Below, in pieces: positions 42,208 through 50,068 of a stretch of DNA of 60,152 nt; within the stretch, counting starts at the first letter, position 1; every line of letters begins with the position of its first letter. The stretch is from CAYMOV01 sp964392085 (GTDB lineage: Bacteria; Oederibacteriota; Muellerivitia; Muellerivitales; Muellerivitaceae). The stretch covers positions 1 through 60,152 of the forward strand of contig CAYMOV010000008.1 of NCBI GenBank assembly GCA_964392085.1, in the 5' to 3' direction. The position numbers and the translations under genes were made by a program. The notes under the pieces are model-generated. The model had not been told where the DNA came from, ran no database searches, and saw only the letters and a program-made list of their open reading frames with translations.

Positions 42208-43572
42208 TTGGCCAAGAAATTTCCCCGAATGCTTTATGCCGACCATAAGGGCGAGTTCTTCGACGCCCCGGGCCTGGCCATGGCCGGGATGTCGGGGGGC
42301 CACCCGGTGCGCCTCGCCTGGGCCGACCTGATCCCCCTTCCTCCCGGGAGCGACCTGTTCTTCCTGCCTGGCCGCTCACCCTTGGGCTTCGACGAGACCA
42401 CCGGCACCTTCGAGGAACTGGACGACCTCCACACCGTCTCGGCCTTCGTGGCCCCCGCCTACACCCTCCGGTCGCACGTGGCCTTCCGCGCGCGACCCGG
42501 CGCCGAGGCCATCCCCTTGAACGCCTACGCCCCCGTGGGTTTCCTCGATGGCCGCTATTACGTTCCGGCCTTCCGCGTGGACCCGGATCCCCGGCAGGAC
42601 TGCGAGTGGATCGACCCCCAGGCCATGGAGAAGAACCGGGAGGAGGACGCAGCCGCCTTCGGGGCCAACCGGGCCCTCACCCAGATGAACAAGTGCGCCT
42701 TTGTGGATGGTTGTCCCGCGGCCCGCAACTATTTCCACCGCCGTTGGGAGGCCCCCATGCCCACCTCCATGGGCTGCAACTCCCGGTGCGTGGGCTGCCT
42801 TTCCTTCCAACCCGAGGGGGTGCCCCCCTCCCCCATGAACCGCCTGAGGGCCGTGCCCCTGTCCGAGGAGATCGCGGCCCTCATGGTCCCCCACCTCGAG
42901 AAGGCCGAGCGGGCCGTGGCGTCCTTCGGCCAGGGCTGCGAGGGCGAGCCCCTCACCCAGGTGAAGGTCCTCACCGAGACGATCCGAATCCTTCGATCGA
43001 AGACGAAGCGGGGCACGATCAACCTCAACACCAACGCCAGCCGCCCGAAGTCCGTCGAGGAGCTCTGCCTGGCCGGGCTCGATTCCATGCGGGTGTCCCT
43101 CAACAGCGCCCGGAAATCCCTCTACGACGCCTACTACCGGCCCACGGACTACACCTTCGAGGACGTGAAGGAAAGCATCAAGGTCGCAAGGCGTCACAAG
43201 GTCTTCGTCTCCCTGAACTACTTCGTGTTCCCCGGCGTCACCGACCAGGAGGAGGAGATCCTGTCGCTCCTGGACCTGCTGGAGGCCACCCGCCCGAACT
43301 ACATCCAGATGCGGAACCTGAACATGGACCCGGACGTCTATCTGGGGGTCGTGGGCAAACCCTCCCGGCCCGGGGTGGGGATCGACCGGGTGATGGAGAT
43401 GGTCCATGCCCGATTCCCCTCGGTCCGGTTCGGCTACTTCAACCCCCCGAAGGAATGGTGGGGCAAGGCCGGGACGGTCCCGCCGGAGCACCGGAAGCTG
43501 TCGGTGAGCCACGAGGAGAAGCGGAAGGCCCCCGGCGAAGGGGCCGCCGCGTTCCACGACAGCGGGGAATAG
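42208..43572 (+). CDS. Radical SAM protein of unknown function
   Basis: 454 residues from a TTG start with AAAGG eight bases upstream (an ATG seven codons on lacks a ribosome site). A roughly 180-residue N-terminal extension precedes the radical SAM core, whose cluster motif is CNSRCVGC (C190, C194, C197). Two further cysteines just before it (C163 in NKCAFVDGC, C169) may bind a second cluster. Later landmarks are FGQGCEGEPL (GGEP-like SAM contact), INLNTNA, and MRVSLNSA. The reaction is not predictable; the extension could bind the substrate. Confidence 0.8.
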   Translation: MAKKFPRMLYADHKGEFFDAPGLAMAGMSGGHPVRLAWADLIPLPPGSDLFFLPGRSPLGFDETTGTFEELDDLHTVSAFVAPAYTLRSHVAFRARPGAEAIPLNAYAPVGFLDGRYYVPAFRVDPDPRQDCEWIDPQAMEKNREEDAAAFGANRALTQMNKCAFVDGCPAARNYFHRRWEAPMPTSMGCNSRCVGCLSFQPEGVPPSPMNRLRAVPLSEEIAALMVPHLEKAERAVASFGQGCEGEPLTQVKVLTETIRILRSKTKRGTINLNTNASRPKSVEELCLAGLDSMRVSLNSARKSLYDAYYRPTDYTFEDVKESIKVARRHKVFVSLNYFVFPGVTDQEEEILSLLDLLEATRPNYIQMRNLNMDPDVYLGVVGKPSRPGVGIDRVMEMVHARFPSVRFGYFNPPKEWWGKAGTVPPEHRKLSVSHEEKRKAPGEGAAAFHDSGE

Positions 43573-43579
43573 CAAAGAC

Positions 43580-43611
43580 TGCAGATGGCGGTTAGCGGAT
43601 GGCAGATGGCC
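43580..43611. repeat. Copy of a dispersed short repeat (GCAGATGGCGGTTAGCGGAT type)
   Basis: Words GCAGATGGC, GGTTAGCGG and GGCAGATGGC repeat over about 30 bases directly after the radical SAM stop. Related to the GCTAAC/CGGC family elsewhere in the window. Confidence 0.4.
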
Positions 43612-43765
43612 AAACATCCAAAACCATGAAAACGACCATCGGTAAACAACGCCCGAAAGGGGCCCATTTGTCGGGTAATCCCCACCCAATCCTCGACTAG
43701 TCGTCTTTTGACCCCAAAAGGGGTACAATCAAAAAACCGCGTCGTTCTTGAAAGGAAGAATCGTC

Positions 43766-43975
43766 ATGGGGAATCTCGGTTGGGGCGAAATGATGGTCAT
43801 CGCCATCTTCGCGTTGTTGCTGTTCGGACCCAAGAAACTGCCGGAAATGGGCAAGTCCCTGGGAACCGCCATCCAGGAATTCAAGAAGGCCTTGAACGGC
43901 ACCCCGGAAGCCAAGCCCGAGGATAAACCCGTCGCGAAGGCCGCCGAAACCACGGAGCCCGAAAAGAAAGCCTGA
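43766..43975 (+). CDS. tatA: Twin-arginine translocase subunit TatA
   Basis: 69 residues: one membrane helix (MVIAIFALLLFGPKKLPE) with the FGPKKLPE hinge, an amphipathic helix (GKSLGTAIQEFKKAL), then a Lys/Glu/Ala-rich tail. It forms the Tat pore for folded proteins, for example a Rieske protein. The ATG is preceded by AAAGGAAG. TatB/TatC are not adjacent. A terminator follows 25 bases after the stop, so it is transcribed alone. Confidence 0.95.
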   Translation: MGNLGWGEMMVIAIFALLLFGPKKLPEMGKSLGTAIQEFKKALNGTPEAKPEDKPVAKAAETTEPEKKA

Positions 43976-44000
43976 TCCGCGGCTTCAACCAAACAAAACG

Positions 44001-44030
44001 AAAAAGGCCGCCCTTTCGGGCGGCCTTTTT
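44001..44030. terminator. Bidirectional terminator after tatA
   Basis: 13-bp perfect stem AAAAAGGCCGCCC with its complement, loop TTTC, followed by seven T residues on the plus strand. Confidence 0.92.
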
Positions 44031-44105
44031 TTATTTCCCCACGACCGCCGTTCTAATTGGAACAGGGACAACAGCGTTGCCGTTTTTCGATGAATGAAAT
44101 CACGC

Positions 44106-44137
44106 CTTCCCTGTGATCTCTGGGTCCCCGTGGTGAA
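44106..44137. repeat. Single arm of the CACGGAG-type dispersed repeat
   Basis: CCCTGTGATCTCTGGGTCCC followed by CGTGGTGAA has the period and end word (CGTGGTGAA) of the element at 49051-49145. Lies between tatA and lemA, with no clear opposite arm. Confidence 0.45.
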
Positions 44138-44154
44138 ATCATCGTTTTTGGGCG

Positions 44155-44733
44155 TTAATTGAAGTCCACCTTGGGGGCGTCCTGGGCCGCGTCCTTGGCC
44201 TTGAAGTAGTCCTCGTTCGGCGCGAACCCGAACATTCCGGCGATGAGGTTCCCGGGGAATTGCCTGCATTGGACGTTGTAGGCCTGGATCGCCTCGTTGT
44301 ACCTCATCCGCTCCACGGCGATACGGTTCTCCGTGCCCGCCAGTTCGTCTTGGAGCTTCAGGAACCCCTCGTTGGCCTTCAATTGGGGGTAGTTTTCCAT
44401 GACCACCATGAGTCGTGAGAGCGCCCCCTCCAAACCCTGGGACGCCTGGATCTTCTGTCCCGGGCCCTGGGCGCCCGCCCATTGGGTCCGGTACTTGGCG
44501 ATGTCCTCCAGGGTCGACTGCTCGTGCTTGGCGTAGCCCTTCACGGTGGCCACCAAGTTCGGGATCAGGTCGTAGCGGCGTTGGAGAACGTTCTCCACCT
44601 GGGACCAGGACTGCTTGATCTGCTCCCGGTTCGTCACCAGGCTGTTGTAGACCCCGGCGCCCCAGGTCAGCATCACCAGGGCCACCGACAGCAAGACCGC
44701 GGCGATCCCGCCCAAAACGATCCACTTCTTCAT
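44155..44733 (-). CDS. lemA: LemA family protein
   Basis: 192 residues: N-terminal membrane anchor (5-27), then the LemA helical domain with YNSLVTNREQIKQSWSQVENVLQRRYDLIPNLV and VERMRYNEAIQAYN. The role is poorly known; in many genomes it is co-transcribed with a TPM-domain (YgcG) protein, as here. The ATG overlaps the stop of the nucleotidyltransferase-fold gene (ATGA). Last gene of a leftward series. Confidence 0.93.
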   Translation of the reverse strand: MKKWIVLGGIAAVLLSVALVMLTWGAGVYNSLVTNREQIKQSWSQVENVLQRRYDLIPNLVATVKGYAKHEQSTLEDIAKYRTQWAGAQGPGQKIQASQGLEGALSRLMVVMENYPQLKANEGFLKLQDELAGTENRIAVERMRYNEAIQAYNVQCRQFPGNLIAGMFGFAPNEDYFKAKDAAQDAPKVDFN

Positions 44734-45473
44734 CGCTTGCTCCTTGAGGTTTTTCTTTTGCCGGACCCACCCGTTTTCCCGTCGATCCGCCGGACAACAT
44801 CTTCCAACGCAGCCAGGTACATCGTGAACATCGACTTCGCCTCGACCCTCGGGGCGCCCTCGGTCCGGGCGCGGTCCAAGGCCCGGAAGATCTCGTCATT
44901 GAACTCAAACTTGGCCCTTAAGATCGTCAGGGCCTCCGCCTTTTTCAAGGGCGGTTTGTCCCCGTAAAGCCGCACCATGGCTTTCATCAGGACCAGGAAG
45001 GTCGAGACGGACTGGAGCATGAGTTCCCGGATCCGGCGGTCCTTCCCCGCCGCCGCCAAGTAGCCGGCCCTGAGACGGAGGATCTTGCCCCGGAATTCCC
45101 TCTCCAGTTCCGCCCGGAGGTTGGACTTCGACAGGGTCATGGCGCGGAAGACGTCGTGGCCGTGGATGACCTTCCGGGCGTCCACGAGATCGGCGTACTC
45201 GATGGGAAAGACGTCCGCCGAGTCCCGTATCTCATCCCGGGTGAAGAGCACGGGTGAGGGCTGTCCGGACTTCACCCAGCGGCGGACCGGTTCCGAGGCG
45301 AGGTCCAAGTCCCTGGAACTCAGGTTCTCGGTCACCACCAGCAGGTTGGTGTCGGACCAAGCGCCCGCGTGGTCTCCCGTGGCCGAGGAACCGTAAAGGA
45401 CGACCGAAACCAGGTTGGCGCCGAGGGTTGTTTTCAATTCCTCGACGAAGCCTTCCAGCGTCATTTTTGCCAT
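44730..45473 (-). CDS. Nucleotidyltransferase-fold protein with altered active site
   Basis: 247 residues. The N-terminal pol-beta-like region has VVLYGSSATGDHAGAWSDTNLLVV near residues 25-48. The GS motif and first Asp are kept, but the second Asp of the usual DxD reads Asn (DTN). A helical C-terminal domain and a basic tail (GKRKTSRSKR) follow. It sits between the TPM and lemA genes. With one catalytic Asp missing it may bind a nucleotide without transfer. Start could also be three codons downstream. Confidence 0.75.
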   Translation of the reverse strand: MAKMTLEGFVEELKTTLGANLVSVVLYGSSATGDHAGAWSDTNLLVVTENLSSRDLDLASEPVRRWVKSGQPSPVLFTRDEIRDSADVFPIEYADLVDARKVIHGHDVFRAMTLSKSNLRAELEREFRGKILRLRAGYLAAAGKDRRIRELMLQSVSTFLVLMKAMVRLYGDKPPLKKAEALTILRAKFEFNDEIFRALDRARTEGAPRVEAKSMFTMYLAALEDVVRRIDGKTGGSGKRKTSRSKR

Positions 45474-45503
45474 GTACCGACTCCCCACCCAAAGTGGAAG
45501 ACT

Positions 45504-46259
45504 TTACCAGCCCCCGGAAGCCCCGCCCCCGCCCGACCCACCGCCCCCAAAACCCCCGAAGCCACCCCCACCGCCACCGCCGAATCCTCCCCCACCGCCC
45601 CATCCCCCGCCCATGCCACCCCAAAACCCACCCCAGAATCCCCGGCGGGGTCTGCTGAGCAATGAAATGACATTCAGCAGGAGGAAGAGCAGAATGAAGA
45701 TCGCCCAATAACCGCCCGGAATGTAGGAACGGTCGGAATCGTCTGTATTTTGGTCCGGCAACCCCGTCAGGGTCACCCCCGCGTCGGCGGCGATCCGACC
45801 CGCGACGGCCCCGGCGGCCGAGACGAGGCCCCCGCCGTAATCCCCCGCGCGGAAGGCCGGCCCCAATTGGTCCCGGATGATCGAGCCCGCCGCGCCATCG
45901 GGAACCACCCCCTCCAGCCCATAACCGACCTCGATCCGGGCCTTCCGGTCGGCGATCGAGACCAGGATCAGGACGCCGTTGTCCTTGCCCTTCTTGCCGA
46001 TGCCCCAGGCTTTGAACAGGTCCACCGCGGTGGACTCGATGTCCCGCCCCCCCAGGTCCTTCAGGGTGACCACCGCCACCTCGGCGCCGGTCTTTTGCTC
46101 CAGTTCCTGGAGGAGGGCCTCGAGGGCTTGTCGGTGGGAGGCGTCCACCACCCCCGCCCGGTCCGTGACGAAGCCGTCGGGAACGCCCCAGTTGTTGGAG
46201 GCGGCCCGGGTAAAACCCAGGGGGGCGGCGAGCAGGAGAAGAAGGAATAGGCGTTTCAT
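45504..46259 (-). CDS. TPM-domain protein (YgcG family) with Gly-rich tail
   Basis: 251 residues: signal peptide to about A20, an extracytoplasmic TPM domain (VPDGFVTDRAGVVDA; EVAVVTLKDLGGRDIESTAVDLFKAWGIGKKGKDNGVLILVS; IEVGYGLEGVVPDG), a membrane segment (AIFILLFLLLNVISLL) and a Gly/Phe/Trp-rich tail of about 50 residues. TPM proteins are linked to photosystem II repair in plants and to unknown envelope tasks in bacteria, usually with LemA. The start overlaps the stop of the upstream PEBP gene. Confidence 0.92.
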   Translation of the reverse strand: MKRLFLLLLLAAPLGFTRAASNNWGVPDGFVTDRAGVVDASHRQALEALLQELEQKTGAEVAVVTLKDLGGRDIESTAVDLFKAWGIGKKGKDNGVLILVSIADRKARIEVGYGLEGVVPDGAAGSIIRDQLGPAFRAGDYGGGLVSAAGAVAGRIAADAGVTLTGLPDQNTDDSDRSYIPGGYWAIFILLFLLLNVISLLSRPRRGFWGGFWGGMGGGWGGGGGFGGGGGGGFGGFGGGGSGGGGASGGW

Positions 46260-46810
46260 CATGGGACATACACCACGGTGAAGTCGGCTTTATCCAGGCG
46301 ATGGCCCAAAATCGCCCTCCGGAAAATCCCCGGGTCGCCGCCCCCCCGCAATTTCAGGGAACAGTTCAAGGCGTAGATCCGGAAACGGTACTTGCCCTTG
46401 TCCATCGCCCCACAAGGGCCCTGGTAGCCCGGTAGGCCGAAATCATTGCTGCATTGGCGGAGCAGGTCGACCGTCACGGCCGTGGGGGCCACGGAACCAT
46501 AGATCCGCCTCAGGTCCGGGGGAAGGTTGTACAGGATCCAATAGACCTTGGCCGCGCCATGGGAAGGGACCCTTTCCAGGACCAGTGCCAAGCTTTGGGT
46601 ACCGGCCGGGGGTTTGCTCCAGGCCAAGGGGGGCGATCCACCATCCCCGCAGGTGAATTGGATTGGGAGCTTCCCGCCCCGCCGAAGGACCGAACTGGTC
46701 AAGGTCCAATGGCGGGATTTGGCGGGGGAATCGTTCGGCGGGGTTTGGGCCAGGGCGGGCCTGAACGCCGACGCCAGGGCCAAGAGGGTCGAAAGGACAA
46801 GTCGTTTCAA
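46259..46810 (-). CDS. PEBP/YbhB-like exported protein, degenerate ligand site
   Basis: 183 residues with signal peptide. It keeps the fold wording of YbhB/YbcL proteins (FTCGDGGSPPLAWSKPPAGTQSLALVLE; WILYNLPPDL; NDFGLPGYQGPCG), but the ligand-site motif DPDAP is replaced (ERVPS) and the PPSGxHRY motif is replaced (GAMDKGKYRF). The protein may have lost anion binding. TTG start overlaps the upstream stop (TTGA) without a clear ribosome site, suggesting coupling. Tandem paralog of the next entry. Confidence 0.85.
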   Translation of the reverse strand: MKRLVLSTLLALASAFRPALAQTPPNDSPAKSRHWTLTSSVLRRGGKLPIQFTCGDGGSPPLAWSKPPAGTQSLALVLERVPSHGAAKVYWILYNLPPDLRRIYGSVAPTAVTVDLLRQCSNDFGLPGYQGPCGAMDKGKYRFRIYALNCSLKLRGGGDPGIFRRAILGHRLDKADFTVVYVP

Positions 46811-47385
46811 GGAAGGAGCCGTTTCTGGTAGACGCCCACCAAGGTCGATTGGGCCAGGACATGACCCCGGATCGCCTTCAACACCTGGGGTTCTTCGAGG
46901 CCCGCCTGCAGGTCCAAAACCGCGTCCAGCGCGAACAACTTAAAGTAATAGCGGTGGATGCCCGAGGGCGGGCAAGGACCGCCCCATCCGATGCCGCCGA
47001 AATCGTTGGTACCCTGTCGAAGACCGTTCGACAAAACCGGCGTCGGGCCCAGGCTTTCGGGGAGTTCGCCGATTCCCGGCGGGATGTTGTAGAGCACCCA
47101 ATGGACCCAAGTTTTTTCCGGGGCGTCCGGATCCTCCACCAGCAGGACCAGGCTCTCGGTGGCGGGGGGTTCCTTGTCCCAAGCCAGGGCAGGCGAAATG
47201 TTTTGGCCTTGGCAAGTGTATTTCGCCGGAATGGCGCCGAGGCCCGCGAAAGCGGCGCTGTGGAGGTTCATCTTGAATCGGACGGTTTTGGCGGATTTTG
47301 TGGCGGGTGGGGCGGCGGCCCCGAGGGTCCAGGCGAGCCCCAACAGGAGTCCCAGCGTGGTTTTCAGGTGCCCGGTCAAGCGCAT
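46807..47385 (-). CDS. PEBP/YbhB-like exported protein
   Basis: 192 residues with a signal peptide (about 1-25) and one PEBP domain: FAGLGAIPAKYTCQGQNISPALAWDKEPPATESLVLLVEDPDAP, VHWVLYNIP and GGIGWGGPCPPSGIHRYYFKLFALD. All ligand-site motifs are intact, unlike the downstream paralog. Bacterial members are called Raf-kinase-inhibitor-like for their fold only; the role is unknown. First gene of the PEBP-PEBP-TPM-NTase-LemA series. Confidence 0.92.
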   Translation of the reverse strand: MRLTGHLKTTLGLLLGLAWTLGAAAPPATKSAKTVRFKMNLHSAAFAGLGAIPAKYTCQGQNISPALAWDKEPPATESLVLLVEDPDAPEKTWVHWVLYNIPPGIGELPESLGPTPVLSNGLRQGTNDFGGIGWGGPCPPSGIHRYYFKLFALDAVLDLQAGLEEPQVLKAIRGHVLAQSTLVGVYQKRLLP

Positions 47386-47440
47386 GACGCGATCCTTGGG
47401 CCCAGGTTCAAAGGGCCGAGGGGCAGTTTACAGCAATCCC

Positions 47441-47866
47441 TCAGGATTTGGGCTTGAGTCGGGCCACATAGACGCCCAGGCAACGGTCGGACACTACCTT
47501 CATCCCGGCGGCCTCCAGTTTCGCCTCGGCCTCGGGGTGGGTGATGCCGGATTGGAGCCATACCGTCTTGGGCCGTTTCTCGGCTGGAAGGGCCAGGACC
47601 TCGTCCGCCAGGGCCGGGATGAACTCGGGGCGGCGGAAGACGTCGAGGATGTCGGGCACGACCGGCAGGTCCTCGAGCTTCGCGAAGGCCTTCTCCCCCA
47701 GGGAGGACTGGATCTTGGGGTTCACGGGGTAGATCTTGTAGCCGCGGGATTGGACCACCTGGGGGATCCGGTAGGCCGCCGTCTCGGCGTGGGTCTCGTC
47801 GCGCATGCCGTAAACCGCCACGGTCTTCGCGCCCAAGACGATCTGTTCGATCTCGACTTCGGTCAT
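47441..47866 (-). CDS. CoA-binding domain protein (YccU family)
   Basis: 141 residues, a single Rossmann CoA_binding_2 domain: TVAVYGMRDETHAETAAYRIPQVVQSRGYKIYPVNPK, then VPDILDVFRRPEFIPALADEVL and KTVWLQSGITHPEAEAKLEAAGMKVVSDRCLGV. These small proteins bind CoA or related nucleotides and have no settled function. Stands alone between repeat-bearing spacers. Confidence 0.92.
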   Translation of the reverse strand: MTEVEIEQIVLGAKTVAVYGMRDETHAETAAYRIPQVVQSRGYKIYPVNPKIQSSLGEKAFAKLEDLPVVPDILDVFRRPEFIPALADEVLALPAEKRPKTVWLQSGITHPEAEAKLEAAGMKVVSDRCLGVYVARLKPKS

Positions 47867-47953
47867 GGTTTCTTTAGCCGTTTCTTGAAAAAATTCCTCA
47901 CCCTAGCAAGAAAGGTGGCGAGGGCATCCGTTAATTCTTCGCCTTTTTCCTGA

Positions 47954-47976
47954 CCCTCTCCCTTGACGGGAGAGGG
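47954..47976. repeat. Hairpin repeat CCCTCTCCC/GGGAGAGGG
   Basis: Perfect 9-bp stem with loop TTGAC and no T run, in the spacer after the DUF420 gene. Words of this type are common dispersed palindromes in GC-rich genomes. Confidence 0.55.
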
Positions 47977-48002
47977 ACAAAGAGACCACACCAAATCCAC
48001 CT

Positions 48003-48437
48003 TCAAGGCGCATAAACCGGCGTATAAATGTGAAAGAGCATCACGTAGATCACCACTCCCGTGATGGAAACATACATCCAGATCGGGAAGGCCCACTTCG
48101 CCGCCTTCTTGTGCTTGTCGAATTTTCCCCCAAAGGCCATGATCAACAGGTACACCGCAAAGGCCGGTACCGCGGCCGCCAGGAAGGTATGGGTGATCAA
48201 CAGGGTGAAATAGGCCCCCCGCACCCACCCTTGGCCCCCGAACTTCACCACGCCCACGAGCGCGTGGTAGGTCAGGTAGCAGGCTAGGAACAGGATTGAG
48301 GACGCCAGGGCCGAGAGCATGTAACGCTTGTGCAGGGTCCGGTCCCCCCGTTTGATGGCGCGGAAACCCAGCACCAGCAGGATCGCGCTCAAGGTGTTCA
48401 ACACCGCGTTGAGGGCCGGCATCCAGGCGAGGGTCAT
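48003..48437 (-). CDS. DUF420 membrane protein (cytochrome oxidase assembly, CtaM-like)
   Basis: 144 residues with four hydrophobic segments. Conserved histidines lie in the family pattern: LHKRYMLSALASSILFLACYLTYHALVG, ITHTFLAAAVPAFAVYLL and DKHKKAAKWAFPIWMYVSITGVVIYVML. DUF420 (CtaM in Bacillus/Staphylococcus) is needed for maturation of heme-copper oxidases. It overlaps the Sco gene stop (ATGA). The oxidase itself is not in the window. Confidence 0.9.
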   Translation of the reverse strand: MTLAWMPALNAVLNTLSAILLVLGFRAIKRGDRTLHKRYMLSALASSILFLACYLTYHALVGVVKFGGQGWVRGAYFTLLITHTFLAAAVPAFAVYLLIMAFGGKFDKHKKAAKWAFPIWMYVSITGVVIYVMLFHIYTPVYAP

Positions 48438-49009
48438 GGCTTTTCCTTCAGGACCGTCTTGAGGTCCGACTCGAGCTTGACGAACTGCTCTTCCTCCGTC
48501 CCGTCGTAGAAACCCCGGACGAAGCCCTTGCGGTCCACCAGGATGAAACGGGTGGAATGCATGACCTCATTGCCCGGCTCGGGATCGGCGTTATCCTGGG
48601 CGGCGAGTTTGAACCCGTTATTGGCCAGGTCGAAGATCGCCTTCTTGTCGCCGGTCAGGAATAACCAGTTTTCCCCCGCCCCGGCTTCCTTCGCGTAGTC
48701 CCTCAGGTGCGCCGGGGTGTCGCGTTTCGGGTCCACGGTAATGGACCAGAAATGGACTCCCTTCCCATCCCACTTCTTCTGGAGGCGGCCCATCTGGCCC
48801 GTCATCACCGGGCAGGACCCCGCGCAATGGGTGAAGATGAAGTCCACCACGGTGACGGAACCCAAGAGGTCCCGTTTCGTCATGGGGGTCCCGGCGCGTT
48901 CCGTGAGCTGGAAATCCGGCAATTCCCGGACCTTCGGCGGCGGGACCGAACAACCCGCGAGGAGGACCGCCATTCCGGCCAAAAGTCCGATCCATCGGTT
49001 GTTCGTCAT
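48434..49009 (-). CDS. sco: SCO1/SenC copper chaperone lipoprotein
   Basis: 191 residues: lipobox LLAGC (C20), then a thioredoxin-fold Sco domain with the copper-binding HCAGSCPVM (CxxxC) and the distal histidine in EVMHSTRFILVD. It delivers copper to the CuA site of cytochrome c oxidase or keeps its thiols reduced, in the periplasm. It is translationally coupled to DUF420 and follows ctaB after a palindromic repeat. Confidence 0.95.
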   Translation of the reverse strand: MTNNRWIGLLAGMAVLLAGCSVPPPKVRELPDFQLTERAGTPMTKRDLLGSVTVVDFIFTHCAGSCPVMTGQMGRLQKKWDGKGVHFWSITVDPKRDTPAHLRDYAKEAGAGENWLFLTGDKKAIFDLANNGFKLAAQDNADPEPGNEVMHSTRFILVDRKGFVRGFYDGTEEEQFVKLESDLKTVLKEKP

Positions 49010-49050
49010 GGCCGCTCCTCCCTAAAGGAATAAATCGAAGCCCAACCTAA

Positions 49051-49145
49051 TGAATCACGGAGAAAGCGGAGGTCACGGAGGGATCCTATCCGGGTGATGC
49101 CATTCAAAAGATGTCCTCCGTGCGCTCCGTGCCCCCCGTGGTGAA
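49051..49145. repeat. 95-bp palindromic element with CACGGAG words
   Basis: Left arm (49051-49081) carries CACGGAG, CGGAG and CACGGAG at about 9-base steps. The right arm (49111-49145) carries the complements and ends CCGTGGTGAA, the complement of the left end word. Same design as 38356-38540 with a different core word. Confidence 0.6.
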
Positions 49146-49166
49146 CCTTGCCATCTTGTCTGGATC

Positions 49167-50021
49167 TCAGACCTTATTCAACGCGAAAGCCCCCAGTAAA
49201 ACCAAGAGGTAAACGATCGAATAGCGGAAAAGGGCCTTGGCCGAGGCCAGGTCCCGCTTTTTCATCAGTTGCAGGGCCAGGTAAAGGAAGACGGAACCCA
49301 GCACGACCGCGAGACCGGAGGCCACCTGCCCGGTGATCCCCAGCCAGGTCGGCGCTAGGCTGGCCGGGATCAGGAGGGCCGAGTATCCCACGGCCTCCCG
49401 ACCGGTCTTGGTCCCGTCGGGGTCCACCACCGAGGTCATGGGAAACCCCGCGGCAGCGTAGTCGTCCTTGAAGATCCAGCCGATCGCGAGGAAGTGCGGC
49501 ATCTGCCAAAGGAACAGGAAGGCGAAGAGGGCCCAACCCCCGGCGTCCAAGGTCCCCCGGGCCGCGGCCCAACCCATGGCGGGCGGCAGGGCGCCCGGGA
49601 TGGCCCCGAGGAGCGTGCAGATCGGCGTCAGGCGTTTGAGCGGGGTGTAGAGGAAAAGGTAGGTGACGGCCGTGGCGAAACCCAAAAGCGCCGAGAGGGG
49701 GTTCACGAACCGGAGGAGGAACAGGACCCCCGCGGCGGACAAAGCCGTCCCGAACAAAAAGGCCTGTCCCCCGGTCAACCGCCCGGCCGGGAGGGGCCGC
49801 TGGTGGGTGCGTTTCATCAGTCGGTCCTGGTCCACTTCCAGCCATTGGTTCAGGGCGCCGCAGCCCCCCGCCACCAGGGCCGCGCCGATGAGGGTCAACC
49901 CCAAACGGCCCAGGTCCACGGGACCCTGGGACGCCAGCTGGAACCCCGCGGCCGTTGTCAGCCAGGCCACCAGGTTGAGCCGGGGTTTGGTGAGGGTCAC
50001 GAAATCCTTCCACCCGCCCAT
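49167..50021 (-). CDS. ctaB: Protoheme IX farnesyltransferase
   Basis: Makes heme O from heme B by adding a farnesyl group. 284 residues, UbiA-type prenyltransferase with about nine membrane segments. The Asp-rich motif NQWLEVDQDRLMKRTHQRPLP and second loop YTPLKRLTPICTLLGAIPGALPP identify the family. The ATG giving MGGWKDFVTLTKPR is preceded by AGGA; the longer frame re-reads the end of ctaA. Next after ctaA, so heme A synthesis is encoded as a pair. Confidence 0.95.
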   Translation of the reverse strand: MGGWKDFVTLTKPRLNLVAWLTTAAGFQLASQGPVDLGRLGLTLIGAALVAGGCGALNQWLEVDQDRLMKRTHQRPLPAGRLTGGQAFLFGTALSAAGVLFLLRFVNPLSALLGFATAVTYLFLYTPLKRLTPICTLLGAIPGALPPAMGWAAARGTLDAGGWALFAFLFLWQMPHFLAIGWIFKDDYAAAGFPMTSVVDPDGTKTGREAVGYSALLIPASLAPTWLGITGQVASGLAVVLGSVFLYLALQLMKKRDLASAKALFRYSIVYLLVLLGAFALNKV

Positions 50022-50068
50022 TCCAGATTCCTGTTTCGACCCGTTGGGCTTGAGGTTGGTTCTAGTCT

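Noticed and set aside
49051..49145. CRISPR array suspected from short-period repeats here and at 38356-38540
   Set aside because: The units are 7-9 bases with no unique spacers of regular length, and the arms are inverted. No cas gene is present.
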